Counted from the first letter of the stretch, positions 25,600 through 33,005 are shown. The stretch is 42,396 bases of DNA from SIG459 sp045631645 (GCA_045631645.1 JAZQVC010000013.1:1-42396), one strand, 5' to 3'. The notes: generated from the letters alone by a model not told the origin. Numbers and translations: made by a program.

Positions 25600-25794
25600 T
25601 CAAATGTGCGATTGATTAATGTAATTCAATAGTGCGGATTTAGGAATGCGAATTTGGTGTCCCACGCGAAAATGCTTGATTTGACCGCTGCGGATAAGCG
25701 CGTATGCTGAGTTTTTCCCAATAGAGAGAACTTTGCAAATGTCGTTAACGGATAATACAACGGGAAAATTATCTAGAGATGCTGTGTTACCCAT
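25600..25794 (-). CDS. xis: Excisionase-type helix-turn-helix protein
   Basis: A 64-residue protein of the MerR-like/excisionase HTH family (LSVNDICKVLSIGKNSAYALIR, then FRVGHQIRIPKSALLNYI; positions ~12-60). Such proteins bend DNA at the attachment site and favour excision by the integrase. The ATG at 25792-25794 follows AAGGAG and overlaps the end of the upstream mazF-like gene by 8 bp. Confidence 0.85.
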   Translation of the reverse strand: MGNTASLDNFPVVLSVNDICKVLSIGKNSAYALIRSGQIKHFRVGHQIRIPKSALLNYINQSHI

Positions 25795-26158
25795 CACTAT
25801 TCTCCTTGGCATCTTTCAAGCCTATACTAACGGAAAGCGCAGAATTGAGATTGCGCATGTCTTCTACGCCTAGTTTGCCAACATAATCTGCTAATCGCTG
25901 TTTGTCCAGTGTGCGAAGCTGCTCTGTCATAATTATTGACGGGCAGGACAGCAGCTCTTCGCCAATATAGCAATGGGTTGGTAGCTTAGCTTTGATTCCA
26001 ACCTTGCTTGAAATTGGAGCAACGATTACGGTGGGACTAAATCTGTTCCCAATGTCATTCTGAATGATAACAACCGGTCTGTATCCGCTTTGCTCTGAAC
26101 CAATTGTGCCGGTTAAGTGGGCGTAGTATATCTCACCACGGGAATATATGTGATCCAT
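25787..26158 (-). CDS. MazF/PemK family toxin-like protein
   Basis: A 123-residue protein with the MazF/PemK fold signature: RGEIYYAHL near the N-terminus, GYRPVVIIQNDIGN, and TVIVAPISSK. MazF proteins are sequence-specific mRNA endonucleases. GGAGG precedes the ATG. No MazE-like antitoxin is adjacent, and the gene overlaps xis, so it is co-expressed with the excision module. It could serve in element maintenance or control of excision rather than as a classical toxin pair. Whether it is catalytically active cannot be told here. Confidence 0.85.
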   Translation of the reverse strand: MDHIYSRGEIYYAHLTGTIGSEQSGYRPVVIIQNDIGNRFSPTVIVAPISSKVGIKAKLPTHCYIGEELLSCPSIIMTEQLRTLDKQRLADYVGKLGVEDMRNLNSALSVSIGLKDAKENSDG

Positions 26159-26197
26159 AGTGTGACCTCCTTAGTTGAAAAATAGGCATATGTAAAA

Positions 26198-26257
26198 AGC
26201 CAGACAAAACCTTCGCAAGCATGTTTAATGATTGAACTTGCGTTGTTTTGTCTGGCT
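26198..26257 (-). terminator. Terminator-like long hairpin in the mazF leader
   Basis: AGCCAGACAAAAC (26198-26210) pairs with GTTTTGTCTGGCT (26245-26257), and CGCAAG pairs with CTTGCG inside it. On the minus strand the stem is followed by TTTTT at 26194-26198. Only about 35 bp separate it from the mazF start, leaving little room for a separate promoter. It may therefore act as an attenuator. Confidence 0.7.
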
Positions 26258-26700
26258 GATTATGTCTGATTGCCTATTTGTCCACGACACCCCGGCGAGT
26301 AAGGGAAATCATCAAGTGGCCGACAGCTTATCGGCTCCACGGGAATCTCACCCCCGGCAGGATCTCTGTCGGCTGCTCTCATTGTCTGCGACGGTTTCAT
26401 CTCGCTCGGACTGTGACTGAACAGGAGTATCTCACCATTGCCGATCATGGCCACATCGGGAGCTGCCCGATGCTTACAGCATCCTGTTTGTCGCATCCTT
26501 ATTACGGACTATAGCGCAGTTGCTGTATGGCTTCCACTTTCGCAGAGACAATGGGAATGTGCCTGATGAATGTATTTGCAATTTAAAAGGTTCAAAGCAA
26601 GGCCGGGTGTGGCCTTGCTTTGATTATATGCGATGAGTGTTTCTGCGAGGATTGCCTTATGGTATACAGCAATGTTGCTTTGTGGGCCACAAAGCTGAAG
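26198..26700. other. Hairpin-dense non-coding region upstream of mazF-xis-int
   Basis: About 500 bp with no convincing gene and a higher GC content than the flanks. Besides the 26198-26257 hairpin it holds GCCGACAG/CTGTCGGC (around 26321-26375), CATCGGG/CCCGATG with a 5-base loop (near 26453-26471), CAAAGCAAGGCC/GGCCTTGCTTTG with a 6-base loop (near 26593-26622) and GCTTTGTGG/CCACAAAGC (near 26671-26690). This looks like a structured RNA or a DNA site such as a transfer or recombination origin. A 78-codon ORF exists on each strand (26278-26514 plus, 26260-26496 minus), neither with a good ribosome site. Confidence 0.55.
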
Positions 26701-26737
26701 GTAGAGTGTAATTTACGAAAAGTATGGGATAATATAA

Positions 26738-27028
26738 CTATTCAATACAGTCACAAATTGCTGACAGTAATTTTATAGCTTCAGAAAGCGATTCCTTTAT
26801 ACTGGAATTCTCTTTTATTGCACCGGTAACTATATAATCTAATGAGCAGCCAAATGTTTCATTAATTGCTACAAGCAAGTCCAAGGAAGCTACTTTCTTA
26901 CCGATTTCTATCTTAGCTAAATGCACGCGACCAATTGAAAGCATCTCCGAGAACTGTTCCTGGGTGTAGCCCAATCTGCGCCGTTCACTCTTTAGTCGCT
27001 TGCCGATTTCTTCGGGATTAAGTGCCAT
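26738..27028 (-). CDS. XRE family transcription regulator
   Basis: A 96-residue protein with a Cro/CI-type HTH (IGKRLKSERRRLGYTQEQFSEMLSIGRVHLAKIE split over residues ~6-40) and a short helical C-terminus. The ATG at 27026-27028 follows GGAGG; the longer ORF is unsupported. It diverges from a second XRE gene at 27230, with inverted repeats between them, as in an element-type genetic switch. Confidence 0.88.
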   Translation of the reverse strand: MALNPEEIGKRLKSERRRLGYTQEQFSEMLSIGRVHLAKIEIGKKVASLDLLVAINETFGCSLDYIVTGAIKENSSIKESLSEAIKLLSAICDCIE

Positions 27029-27143
27029 TATTTTTCCTCCATTCAGTTTAAGTATGGGATCGCTCTGAATAGGGGAAAGGCGGACTTCTGCATCTTGGAA
27101 TACTGCTGGCATAGAATGAACAGTCAACAGTCATAAGCTTAAT

Positions 27144-27229
27144 GTGAACTGCAATTCACCAATGTTGCGAACCTTGGTGAATACAAATGAAGCGAGGTGT
27201 ACTGTAGAATGTATCCGAGGTGAATTGCA
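27144..27229. promoter_or_regulatory. Operator cluster between divergent XRE genes
   Basis: Two palindromic patterns overlap here. TTCACCAA (27155-27162) pairs with TTGGTGAA (27174-27181). TGCAATTCACC (27150-27160) pairs exactly with GGTGAATTGCA (27219-27229), the latter touching the start of the rightward gene. Repeated half-sites of type GGTGAA are what XRE repressors usually bind. Confidence 0.6.
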
Positions 27230-27583
27230 ATGTCTGATTTTTCTAAGCCTTTGGGTGATGCTGTTAAAAGAGCGCGTGGAAGACTTGGTATGACGCAAAG
27301 TCAGGTGGCTGACGCAATTGATATTGATGCTCGTACTGTCATGAACATAGAGAATTACAAGGGAAACCCCAAGTTAGAGGTCTTATATCCGCTCATAAGG
27401 ACTTTGCAAATAGATCCAAGAGAGATATTCAACCCGGAAATGAGTAGGGATAACCCAGCCATGGTTCAACTTAGAGCAATAGTGGAACAATGTACCGAGC
27501 AGGAAGCAGAGACAATAATTCCGATAATGCGTGCGATACTCAGTGCATTGCATGACAATAGGGCAATTGATATAGTAAAATAA
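27230..27583 (+). CDS. XRE family transcription regulator
   Basis: A 117-residue protein with an N-terminal HTH (AVKRARGRLGMTQSQVADAI, DARTVMNIENYKGNPKLEVL) and a helical C-terminal part that may dimerise. GAGGTGA precedes the ATG and is itself part of an inverted repeat, so a bound regulator could block translation start and transcription. Only a terminator follows it. Confidence 0.88.
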   Translation: MSDFSKPLGDAVKRARGRLGMTQSQVADAIDIDARTVMNIENYKGNPKLEVLYPLIRTLQIDPREIFNPEMSRDNPAMVQLRAIVEQCTEQEAETIIPIMRAILSALHDNRAIDIVK

Positions 27584-27587
27584 AAAA

Positions 27588-27625
27588 AGAGCCAGCTTTC
27601 TCATTTCCTTGAGAAAGCTGGCTCT
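27588..27625. terminator. Terminator between convergent XRE and KTR genes
   Basis: AGAGCCAGCTTTCTC pairs perfectly with GAGAAAGCTGGCTCT around an 8-base loop. The T-run is on the minus strand, so it mainly ends the leftward agrB-agrD-amidase-KTR transcript. Confidence 0.9.
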
Positions 27626-27630
27626 GCGCT

Positions 27631-27858
27631 TTAAGCGTCTGGCTCATCGCTTACAGACATTTTCAGTTTTATAACGCTAACTAGTGTTTCGCGTTTGCAT
27701 TTTGGACAATAAAGTGGGAAATTGAGTAACACAGTTTCTTGGAAAACTTTTGTGCGGGTTTTACTTTCGCACAAAGGACAATGGAGCCATAGGGAGTTAT
27801 CAGCTATACTTAAAGATGGTAAAGCAGTTGTTACTAGGCATTGAAGTGATGGGTTCAT
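27631..27858 (-). CDS. Cysteine-rich KTR domain protein
   Basis: A small protein of about 75 residues with two CxxC knuckles around a KTR motif (WLHCPLCESKTRTKVF and LYCPKCKRETLVSV). This pattern is typical of the Cys_rich_KTR family often found on Firmicutes mobile elements; its function is unknown, presumably zinc binding. The start is uncertain. The ATG at 27856-27858 (or the one just before it) lies inside the end of the amidase gene, giving about 59 bp overlap, and it has no clear ribosome site. The gene may be coupled to the amidase or be a 5'-eroded copy. Confidence 0.7.
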   Translation of the reverse strand: MNPSLQCLVTTALPSLSIADNSLWLHCPLCESKTRTKVFQETVLLNFPLYCPKCKRETLVSVIKLKMSVSDEPDA

Positions 27859-28849
27859 CATATCGATTAGAAGAATGTCCGCAGTAGTATGATGTTTGAC
27901 TATCTTTTTTTGTGATAATGACGGAGTGATATGGAGAGCGCGAAATGGAGTCAGAAAGCTGTACAATGTCACCGACAGCGCAATTCGAATGCAGTTGTGT
28001 TATGCTGGTCGCCAAAATCCAATATCTGGCACCCACCTCTTGCATATATGTATAAAAATCGGCGGCTCTCATCCAAGAGGTTGTAACGGCAAACATGTTT
28101 AATATTCCATTGCCATTATTTATGCAATACCAAGAATATACGGTATCTATAGTGCCACTCCCGGAACTTGAACCATTCATACTAATACCGCCAGCATGCA
28201 GACACTGAGAGACAAAGTTTGTGCAATCACCTCCAGCGTCGGTATAGTCGGGGTAGTTGTAGTTCCTGCTCATAGCATATTGACGTGCATATGCAACGGC
28301 TGCATAACTAGAGTATGCTCTGCTAGAGAAGGTGTCGGTTTTTCTTGCACTTATGGCAGCATTTGATTTAGCAATGTTTTTGTCACGAATTTCTCCAAGT
28401 GTTTGTTCCAAGAAAGCGTCTGACAATACAAAGCTAATCTCGGCACAGTCTTTGTTGTACGTGATGCACGCAGATTTTGATGCTATATTTTCGGCCAATG
28501 CGACATTGCCATCGTTCTTCAATCTACAACAAATAAGATAGTCATCATATGCGAGTTTGTACTCAACTAAATATGAGTGAATTATGTTATAGTTTTCGAG
28601 AGAGCAAAGGACATCATCAGTTTCATCGAATAGCTGCGCTACAACATAATCATAAAAATCGTGTGTTCCAATTTCTATATCCGGTTGATATTTAGCCAGA
28701 TGTTTTTCTACAATGGTTTGGATTTCTTCAAGAGTAACGCCGTATATATCATAGGGAGTGTTGCTACCAATTGCCAATATTGGCAAACTCAATGTGAGAA
28801 GAATAACTACTACAAAAAGGATGATGGCAAATCGTTTTATGAGTGTCAT
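27800..28849 (-). CDS. Secreted Amidase_6-type cysteine hydrolase
   Basis: A 349-residue exported protein. It has a signal peptide (MTLIKRF, hydrophobic to LPILA), a helical middle, and a C-terminal putative amidase domain (Amidase_6, NlpC/P60-like fold) with AVAYARQYAMSRNYNYPDY, the probable catalytic Cys in GGDCTNFVSQCL, and a His in PYHSVIIT. Related domains are thought to hydrolyse amide bonds in the cell wall. It overlaps the upstream membrane-protein gene as ATGA and lies downstream of agrB-agrD, so it may be expressed with the pheromone. Confidence 0.85.
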   Translation of the reverse strand: MTLIKRFAIILFVVVILLTLSLPILAIGSNTPYDIYGVTLEEIQTIVEKHLAKYQPDIEIGTHDFYDYVVAQLFDETDDVLCSLENYNIIHSYLVEYKLAYDDYLICCRLKNDGNVALAENIASKSACITYNKDCAEISFVLSDAFLEQTLGEIRDKNIAKSNAAISARKTDTFSSRAYSSYAAVAYARQYAMSRNYNYPDYTDAGGDCTNFVSQCLHAGGISMNGSSSGSGTIDTVYSWYCINNGNGILNMFAVTTSWMRAADFYTYMQEVGARYWILATSITQLHSNCAVGDIVQLSDSISRSPYHSVIITKKDSQTSYYCGHSSNRYDEPITSMPSNNCFTIFKYS

Positions 28850-29277
28850 TTTGTATCCTCCTTCCGATGATGCAATAGTTCATTAAGAACATCCATTTGA
28901 TATAAAACAAATGACATCGCAACCAACACTATTAAAATCCATACACCAAATCGAGAGGCAGTGAGACTTTGCCTTAAAGATATCCGTGATGCAATATTTA
29001 TGGAAACGACCCACGTTAAAAAAACGCGCCTAAAGGAAAAAAAGAATGAAACGAACGTTGCTTCCATTATAATCTTGTGGACAATACCATTACGCTGATC
29101 TAAGCCATGCTTAATGTACCAGAAAATATACACATACTGTAGAAGAAACAGGTGCATTGAATACAAGCCGCTATGAATAGGACCGTGATCATTCAAGGAG
29201 AACCAAGGCATGCAAAACATTGGTAGTTGTGCCATAACACTTATGGCAAACCAGAATTTGATCCTTTCATCCTTCAT
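28846..29277 (-). CDS. Membrane protein of unknown function
   Basis: About 143 residues with roughly four hydrophobic segments (FWFAISVMAQLPMFCMPW, LHLFLLQYVYIFWYI-like, FVSFFFSFRRVFLTWV, WILIVLVAMSFVLY). No family recognised. The ATG at 29275-29277 (MKDER) is chosen; a TTG at 29307 is also possible. Located between agrD and the amidase gene on the same strand. An immunity or secretion helper role is possible but not shown. Confidence 0.65.
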   Translation of the reverse strand: MKDERIKFWFAISVMAQLPMFCMPWFSLNDHGPIHSGLYSMHLFLLQYVYIFWYIKHGLDQRNGIVHKIIMEATFVSFFFSFRRVFLTWVVSINIASRISLRQSLTASRFGVWILIVLVAMSFVLYQMDVLNELLHHRKEDTK

Positions 29278-29345
29278 GATATAACACATCCTATTTTGCA
29301 AAATCAACGGCCTGTATACAATGCATCAACTCAGTGATGCGGTGG

Positions 29346-29501
29346 TTATTTGTTTCGGGACATATTGTCGTTCCGCTTAACGGGGCGCTTGGGCTGGTAG
29401 ACAATGAAAAGGCAGGTGGGTGGCCATTCGGTCATAGGTTCTGCCATGTGGGAGACTATTTTTTTCATGGTTTTGCCGGTGATGTTAGTTTTCTTTTTCA
29501 T
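29346..29501 (-). CDS. agrD: AgrD-like cyclic lactone/thiolactone autoinducer precursor
   Basis: A 51-residue peptide: an amphipathic Lys-rich N-terminus (GKTMKKIVSHMAE), then PPTCLFIVYQPKRP and a charged tail. The Cys followed by hydrophobic residues and Y-Q-P-K-x-P is the AgrD pattern; Listeria AgrD has a similar CFMFV-YEPK-P core. AgrB would cut it and form a Cys-based ring, most simply the five-residue CLFIV thiolactone. GGAGG stands seven bases before the ATG, and the gene overlaps the end of agrB by 17 bp, as expected for a coupled agrBD pair. The assignment rests on core motif, size and position. Confidence 0.88.
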   Translation of the reverse strand: MKKKTNITGKTMKKIVSHMAEPMTEWPPTCLFIVYQPKRPVKRNDNMSRNK

Positions 29502-30066
29502 TGAAGATCCTCCTTTGTAAATATCCGAAGCAAAGCAATATGGCGGTTAAAATCAGCCCGAACAAAACTCCTCGGAACAACTGCTCCCAGTTCAAAAAAT
29601 GGAATACGAAGCCAAGTGAAAGAACAATACCTGTACGTATCCTGGCGCTGATTTTGCATGCACGTTTCTCATCGACTGAATAGTTCATGTTTATGTGATC
29701 AAACGGAGCAAAAAAGAATATCAGAGCTGAAGAGAATACAGAACAACACAAAATAGTCCAAGACGGTAAATATTTGTTAAGAGGCCCAAGAACAACCAGT
29801 ACTGACAGCGCGGAGAGGAAGAAACAGGTTAGAGCTGATTTCGAATGATAGCCGTTTGCCATGCTTCTAGTAAAGTAAAAACTTGAAAAGAATGAGATAG
29901 ATATGGGAAATGATGACACCAGTACTGCAAGTAAAAAAAGTGGCAAACCCATAACAAGTGTCAATAGCTTTTTCTCAATATTGTATGCAAGCCAAGGTAA
30001 ACTCTCTTGTTCGACATATCCCTTTTTTTGACATATGTCTGCCAAGTGTTTTGCCATATTTTCCAA
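29485..30066 (-). CDS. agrB: AgrB-like accessory gene regulator (pheromone-processing protease)
   Basis: AgrB is a membrane cysteine protease that cleaves AgrD and forms the ring of the autoinducing peptide. About 194 residues with four to six membrane segments. The catalytic pair is seen in ANGYHSKSALTCFFLS (His, six residues, Cys), as in known AgrB proteins. I chose the TTG at 30064-30066, about ten bases after GGAGG; the ATG at 30057 and a longer start at 30099 are alternatives. It has its own promoter region, because a terminator separates it from agrC. Confidence 0.92.
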   Translation of the reverse strand: MENMAKHLADICQKKGYVEQESLPWLAYNIEKKLLTLVMGLPLFLLAVLVSSFPISISFFSSFYFTRSMANGYHSKSALTCFFLSALSVLVVLGPLNKYLPSWTILCCSVFSSALIFFFAPFDHINMNYSVDEKRACKISARIRTGIVLSLGFVFHFLNWEQLFRGVLFGLILTAILLCFGYLQRRIFNEKEN

Positions 30067-30089
30067 ACCGCTCACTCCTCCCGCCTTGG

Positions 30090-30140
30090 ATTTTAGCAAA
30101 TATGTGTTCGAAATTCATTCTTGAGGTCACCAACACGAAT
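30090..30140 (-). promoter_or_regulatory. Predicted agrBD promoter with putative AgrA-type operator
   Basis: On the minus strand ATTCGTGTT (30132-30140) lies 45 bases upstream of a -10-like TAAAAT (30090-30095), which is 24 bp before the agrB start. The same nonamer lies 45-48 bases upstream of -10-like sequences at 32919 and 37792. LytTR regulators such as AgrA usually bind direct repeats just upstream of or over the -35, which fits this spacing. Confidence 0.5.
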
Positions 30141-30197
30141 TTTTTGTCGCGAAATGGGATTTTAAAGATTATGGTAGATGCAAAGAATATCAAAAAA

Positions 30198-30234
30198 TAG
30201 ACACCTTTAGCTTGATGTTAGCTACAGGTGTCTA
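30198..30234 (-). terminator. Terminator after agrC
   Basis: TAGACACC/GGTGTCTA and TAGC/GCTA pair around a 9-base loop, with a T-run on the minus strand. It separates agrAC from agrBD. Confidence 0.88.
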
Positions 30235-30295
30235 CCTTTTATTCAAACTTATTAGCGTAAAAAATCAAATATGTGGATGAAACTGGCACTATGAA

Positions 30296-31576
30296 TCATT
30301 TAGATGGTATTTCAGCTGCGAACTGGAACCAACCTTCCGAATAGTTGAAAGTGTATTCTGCCCCAAGGTCTTCTAAAACTTTTTTTATTGCAGGTAGACC
30401 ATAGCCGTGTTCATGCCGCGGGGTTTTGCTTGTTGGAATAAAATCGTTAACAATTAAAACTGGAGCAGAGGTGTTGCGGATTGAAATGTAGAGATCATCC
30501 TCTAATATTAAGCTGCAAAGAATTTCCTTTTTACCTTCAACTCTTTCGCAGGCTTCAATAGCATTATTAAGAAGGTTGGAAAATAAAACTGCCAAAGCAT
30601 TTGAGTCTACTGGAAATCTTGACAGATCGTTCACTTGTATTTGCATTTCTATTCCCATTTCCCGGGCTTTTTGATACTTCTGATTTAGTATAACATCTAT
30701 TACTGAATGACCAGAGTTAACAGAAAAAACAAGCATGGAACGATCGTTTCTAAGGGTATTCAAAAAGCGCTTTGCTTCATCATACTGTTTAAGCTCTAAA
30801 AGATTGTCTAGAATTTGTATATGGTTCTCGTATTCATGGGTGGTTTTTCTCTGTGCAGCATAGCTAGATTTTAGGTATTCGACATTGGAGTTTTGAGCGG
30901 CCATACGTTCATTTAAGATGCTAATTTCTATCTCCTGACTAGCATTTTTTTCAAGCTTTTGAATCAAGTAAAGAGTAGCAACATTGGCAAGAACAACCAA
31001 AATGCTAAATATAGTAACGCCAGGTGAAAGATCGCGGTCATACTTGAAGCCAAAGAAGAGAACCAAAAGCATTACCATACTGACAAGAGGAAATATTGCA
31101 CTTAGAAGTAGAGTAGAACTGCGGATGCGAGGAACGGATCTAATGGCTTTTCGTTTTATAATAAGCCAGCCTGCGAAGATGAGAAACAGTTTGCCAATAG
31201 TTACCACAACGCTATAGAACAGTTTCATCCAAACAAATTCAGAAACGCTCACATTAAGGAGCATACTTGCTCCATACACGACTGCGGTATCTATACCAAC
31301 AATGAGGATATAGCCTATTATAATTAAGAGAATGCGCCGCAAATGATTGCACTTAAATAAATACAGCGATGCAGCGAATACGATCATCAATGATAACGCT
31401 TGCTTAATTACACCATCCTTGAGAATCAAAGAATAGATCACGGCAACAGCATATATAATGGCAAAAGCAATATATATTTGCTTTTTATTACGACGCAGTT
31501 CAAAAAATGCTGCCTGAAACATTGTGACAAATAAAAGCTCAAGGAATATCCAAACTGCTGTGATAATATATTCCAT
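30296..31576 (-). CDS. agrC: AgrC-like sensor histidine kinase
   Basis: A 426-residue membrane kinase. The N-terminal half has about six membrane segments, as in AgrC, where the peptide binds. The C-terminal half has the HPK10-type phosphoacceptor region TTHEYENHIQILDNLLELK, the N-box SNLLNNAIEACE and the G-box HEHGYGLPAIKK. The ATG at 31574-31576 overlaps the upstream regulator's stop as TAATG and follows AAAGGG. The expected ligand is the peptide from the agrD gene downstream. Confidence 0.9.
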   Translation of the reverse strand: MEYIITAVWIFLELLFVTMFQAAFFELRRNKKQIYIAFAIIYAVAVIYSLILKDGVIKQALSLMIVFAASLYLFKCNHLRRILLIIIGYILIVGIDTAVVYGASMLLNVSVSEFVWMKLFYSVVVTIGKLFLIFAGWLIIKRKAIRSVPRIRSSTLLLSAIFPLVSMVMLLVLFFGFKYDRDLSPGVTIFSILVVLANVATLYLIQKLEKNASQEIEISILNERMAAQNSNVEYLKSSYAAQRKTTHEYENHIQILDNLLELKQYDEAKRFLNTLRNDRSMLVFSVNSGHSVIDVILNQKYQKAREMGIEMQIQVNDLSRFPVDSNALAVLFSNLLNNAIEACERVEGKKEILCSLILEDDLYISIRNTSAPVLIVNDFIPTSKTPRHEHGYGLPAIKKVLEDLGAEYTFNYSEGWFQFAAEIPSK

Positions 31577-32307
31577 TATTTCAGCCCTTTCCACAACAGA
31601 TACTTTTTCTTTTGCTCAGAGTAACTTTTCTCACCCACTGGCAAGATAGTACCATCCGTTAAGGAAAGTCCTCTGCACTGTAACTTTTTTATGTATTTCA
31701 TGTTTACCAAGTAGCTTTTATGTGTCCGGAGGAAACCTTGTGGTTCCAACTTATTCGCTACATTTGTCAGACTATCTCTAAAACAATACGTTTTATGTTC
31801 TTTTTTCGAGGACTGCTTCTTCATAACGACCAAGATGTTATGTTGCTGAACCGTTAAGTACAATATATTGTCTGTTGGCAGGTCGATAATTTCACCCTCG
31901 ATATTGATTTTGAAGGTTTGCCCTACACGCTTAAATCTTTCTACAGCCTCGTTAATAAAGCCGGTATTGCCGGCAAGAATATCGCGTTTCAAAATATACC
32001 TGAAAGCCTGTACCTCATAGCCTTCTGGGGCATACTCAATGTAGTTCGTAACAAAGACAATAACAGCATCGTGGCGAAAAGAGCGTGCTTTTCGGGCCAC
32101 ATCCATGCCATTATAGTTGTTGCTCGTCAAATCTATATCCAAAAACAAAATGTCACAGGTAGAGTATAAATAGTCCGAAATTTCCTCTCCGGTATTAACA
32201 ACGTTTATCTTATATTTCAGCTCTAGGCTATCCAACACGGATACTATATTCATTTTTAGCTTCTCACAAAAAAGTGCATCGTCATCGCACAGTAAAATAT
32301 GTACCAT
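31576..32307 (-). CDS. agrA: AgrA-like LytTR response regulator
   Basis: About 243 residues: a receiver domain (ILLCDDDALF; phosphorylated Asp in LFLDIDL, ~residue 57; FVTNY) and a C-terminal LytTR DNA-binding domain (FLRTHKSYLVNMKYIKKL). I chose the ATG at 32305-32307 (MVHILLCDDD) with AGGAG upstream. Another ATG at 32370 with GGAGG would add 21 residues not seen in the family. It should be phosphorylated by the kinase encoded next and activate promoters with LytTR sites, probably those at 30.1, 32.9 and 37.8 kb. Confidence 0.9.
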   Translation of the reverse strand: MVHILLCDDDALFCEKLKMNIVSVLDSLELKYKINVVNTGEEISDYLYSTCDILFLDIDLTSNNYNGMDVARKARSFRHDAVIVFVTNYIEYAPEGYEVQAFRYILKRDILAGNTGFINEAVERFKRVGQTFKINIEGEIIDLPTDNILYLTVQQHNILVVMKKQSSKKEHKTYCFRDSLTNVANKLEPQGFLRTHKSYLVNMKYIKKLQCRGLSLTDGTILPVGEKSYSEQKKKYLLWKGLK

Positions 32308-32503
32308 TTGTTCAAATCTCCTGTTCAGATGTGTGGCATCGCAATCGCAGCCCATGCTATTATTGTACATAATACAAAACCTCCGTTCTTTCCATACTTT
32401 TTATAATAGTACAGTATAATTGCGCTTAAATCAAACATAATTCCAATAATGCTGGATGATGGTGTGATAAAATAAAACAAAGTATCATTGGGAGAACTGT
32501 CGC

Positions 32504-32863
32504 ATGTTTGATTTTGGCGCACGTCTTCAGCACATTCGTAAAAAACGCTCATTGTCCCAAAAGGAACTGGCGTTAAAAATAAATAAAAGCAAGTCGGCAA
32601 TAAGCAGTTATGAAACAAATGCTCAGGTTCCACCGGTGAATGTTCTCATAAGTCTTGCAGAAACCTTAAATGTATCCTTGGATTACTTGGTCGGATTTGA
32701 ATCTGGACCATGTTACAATGTAGGTATGTTAAGCGATACACAAAAAGAAATCATTGACCTGTTATTTGCAGATTTTTGTTCTTCGACCAACAGTGACACT
32801 TTGTCGAGTGACCAAATAATCATCATACAAAAACTTATTTCCGAATTCACGACAAACAGATAA
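32504..32863 (+). CDS. XRE family transcription regulator
   Basis: A 119-residue protein with an N-terminal HTH (RLQHIRKKRSLSQKELALKI, KSAISSYETNAQVPPVNVL) and a short C-terminal helical part. It diverges from agrA and could control it. A bidirectional-looking terminator follows directly. Confidence 0.88.
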   Translation: MFDFGARLQHIRKKRSLSQKELALKINKSKSAISSYETNAQVPPVNVLISLAETLNVSLDYLVGFESGPCYNVGMLSDTQKEIIDLLFADFCSSTNSDTLSSDQIIIIQKLISEFTTNR

Positions 32864-32867
32864 AAGC

Positions 32868-32900
32868 AAAGAGGCAACTCCGATATGGAGTAGCCTCTTT
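32868..32900 (+). terminator. Terminator of the XRE gene (module A, left part)
   Basis: AAAGAGGC-(AACTCC/GGAGT)-GCCTCTTT forms a strong stem followed by ATTTTTTTA. The stem-loop layout resembles the terminator that precedes promoter module B at 37735. Confidence 0.9.
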
Positions 32901-32914
32901 ATTTTTTTATTACG

Positions 32915-33005
32915 TAAAATTCGTGTTTGCACCTATAAAATCGCATTGATGACATAAAAGCTGAAATAACTAATTACATTTGATAAATTAAGACAAAGAA
33001 GTACA
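32915..33005 (+). promoter_or_regulatory. Duplicated promoter module A (upstream of secreted protease genes)
   Basis: This 91-bp stretch matches 37788-37878 at about 77 positions without gaps. It begins TAAAATTCGTGTTTG, has a second half-site ATCGCATT 21 bp after the first, and -10-like TAACTA/ACTAAT about 48 bases from the nonamer. The 21-bp phasing is two helical turns, as in LytTR direct repeats. It lies 177 bp before the protease gene; I see no gene in that leader. Confidence 0.55.

Noticed and set aside
26300..26420. Possible cobalamin or other known riboswitch
   Set aside because: Some phrases recall such leaders (a GCCACT-like box), but the order of conserved boxes does not fit.
26260..26514. 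78-codon ORFs on both strands in the hairpin-rich region
   Set aside because: Neither has a ribosome site or known motif, and the same bases form several perfect hairpins; kept as a non-coding region, though a conserved short protein is not excluded.
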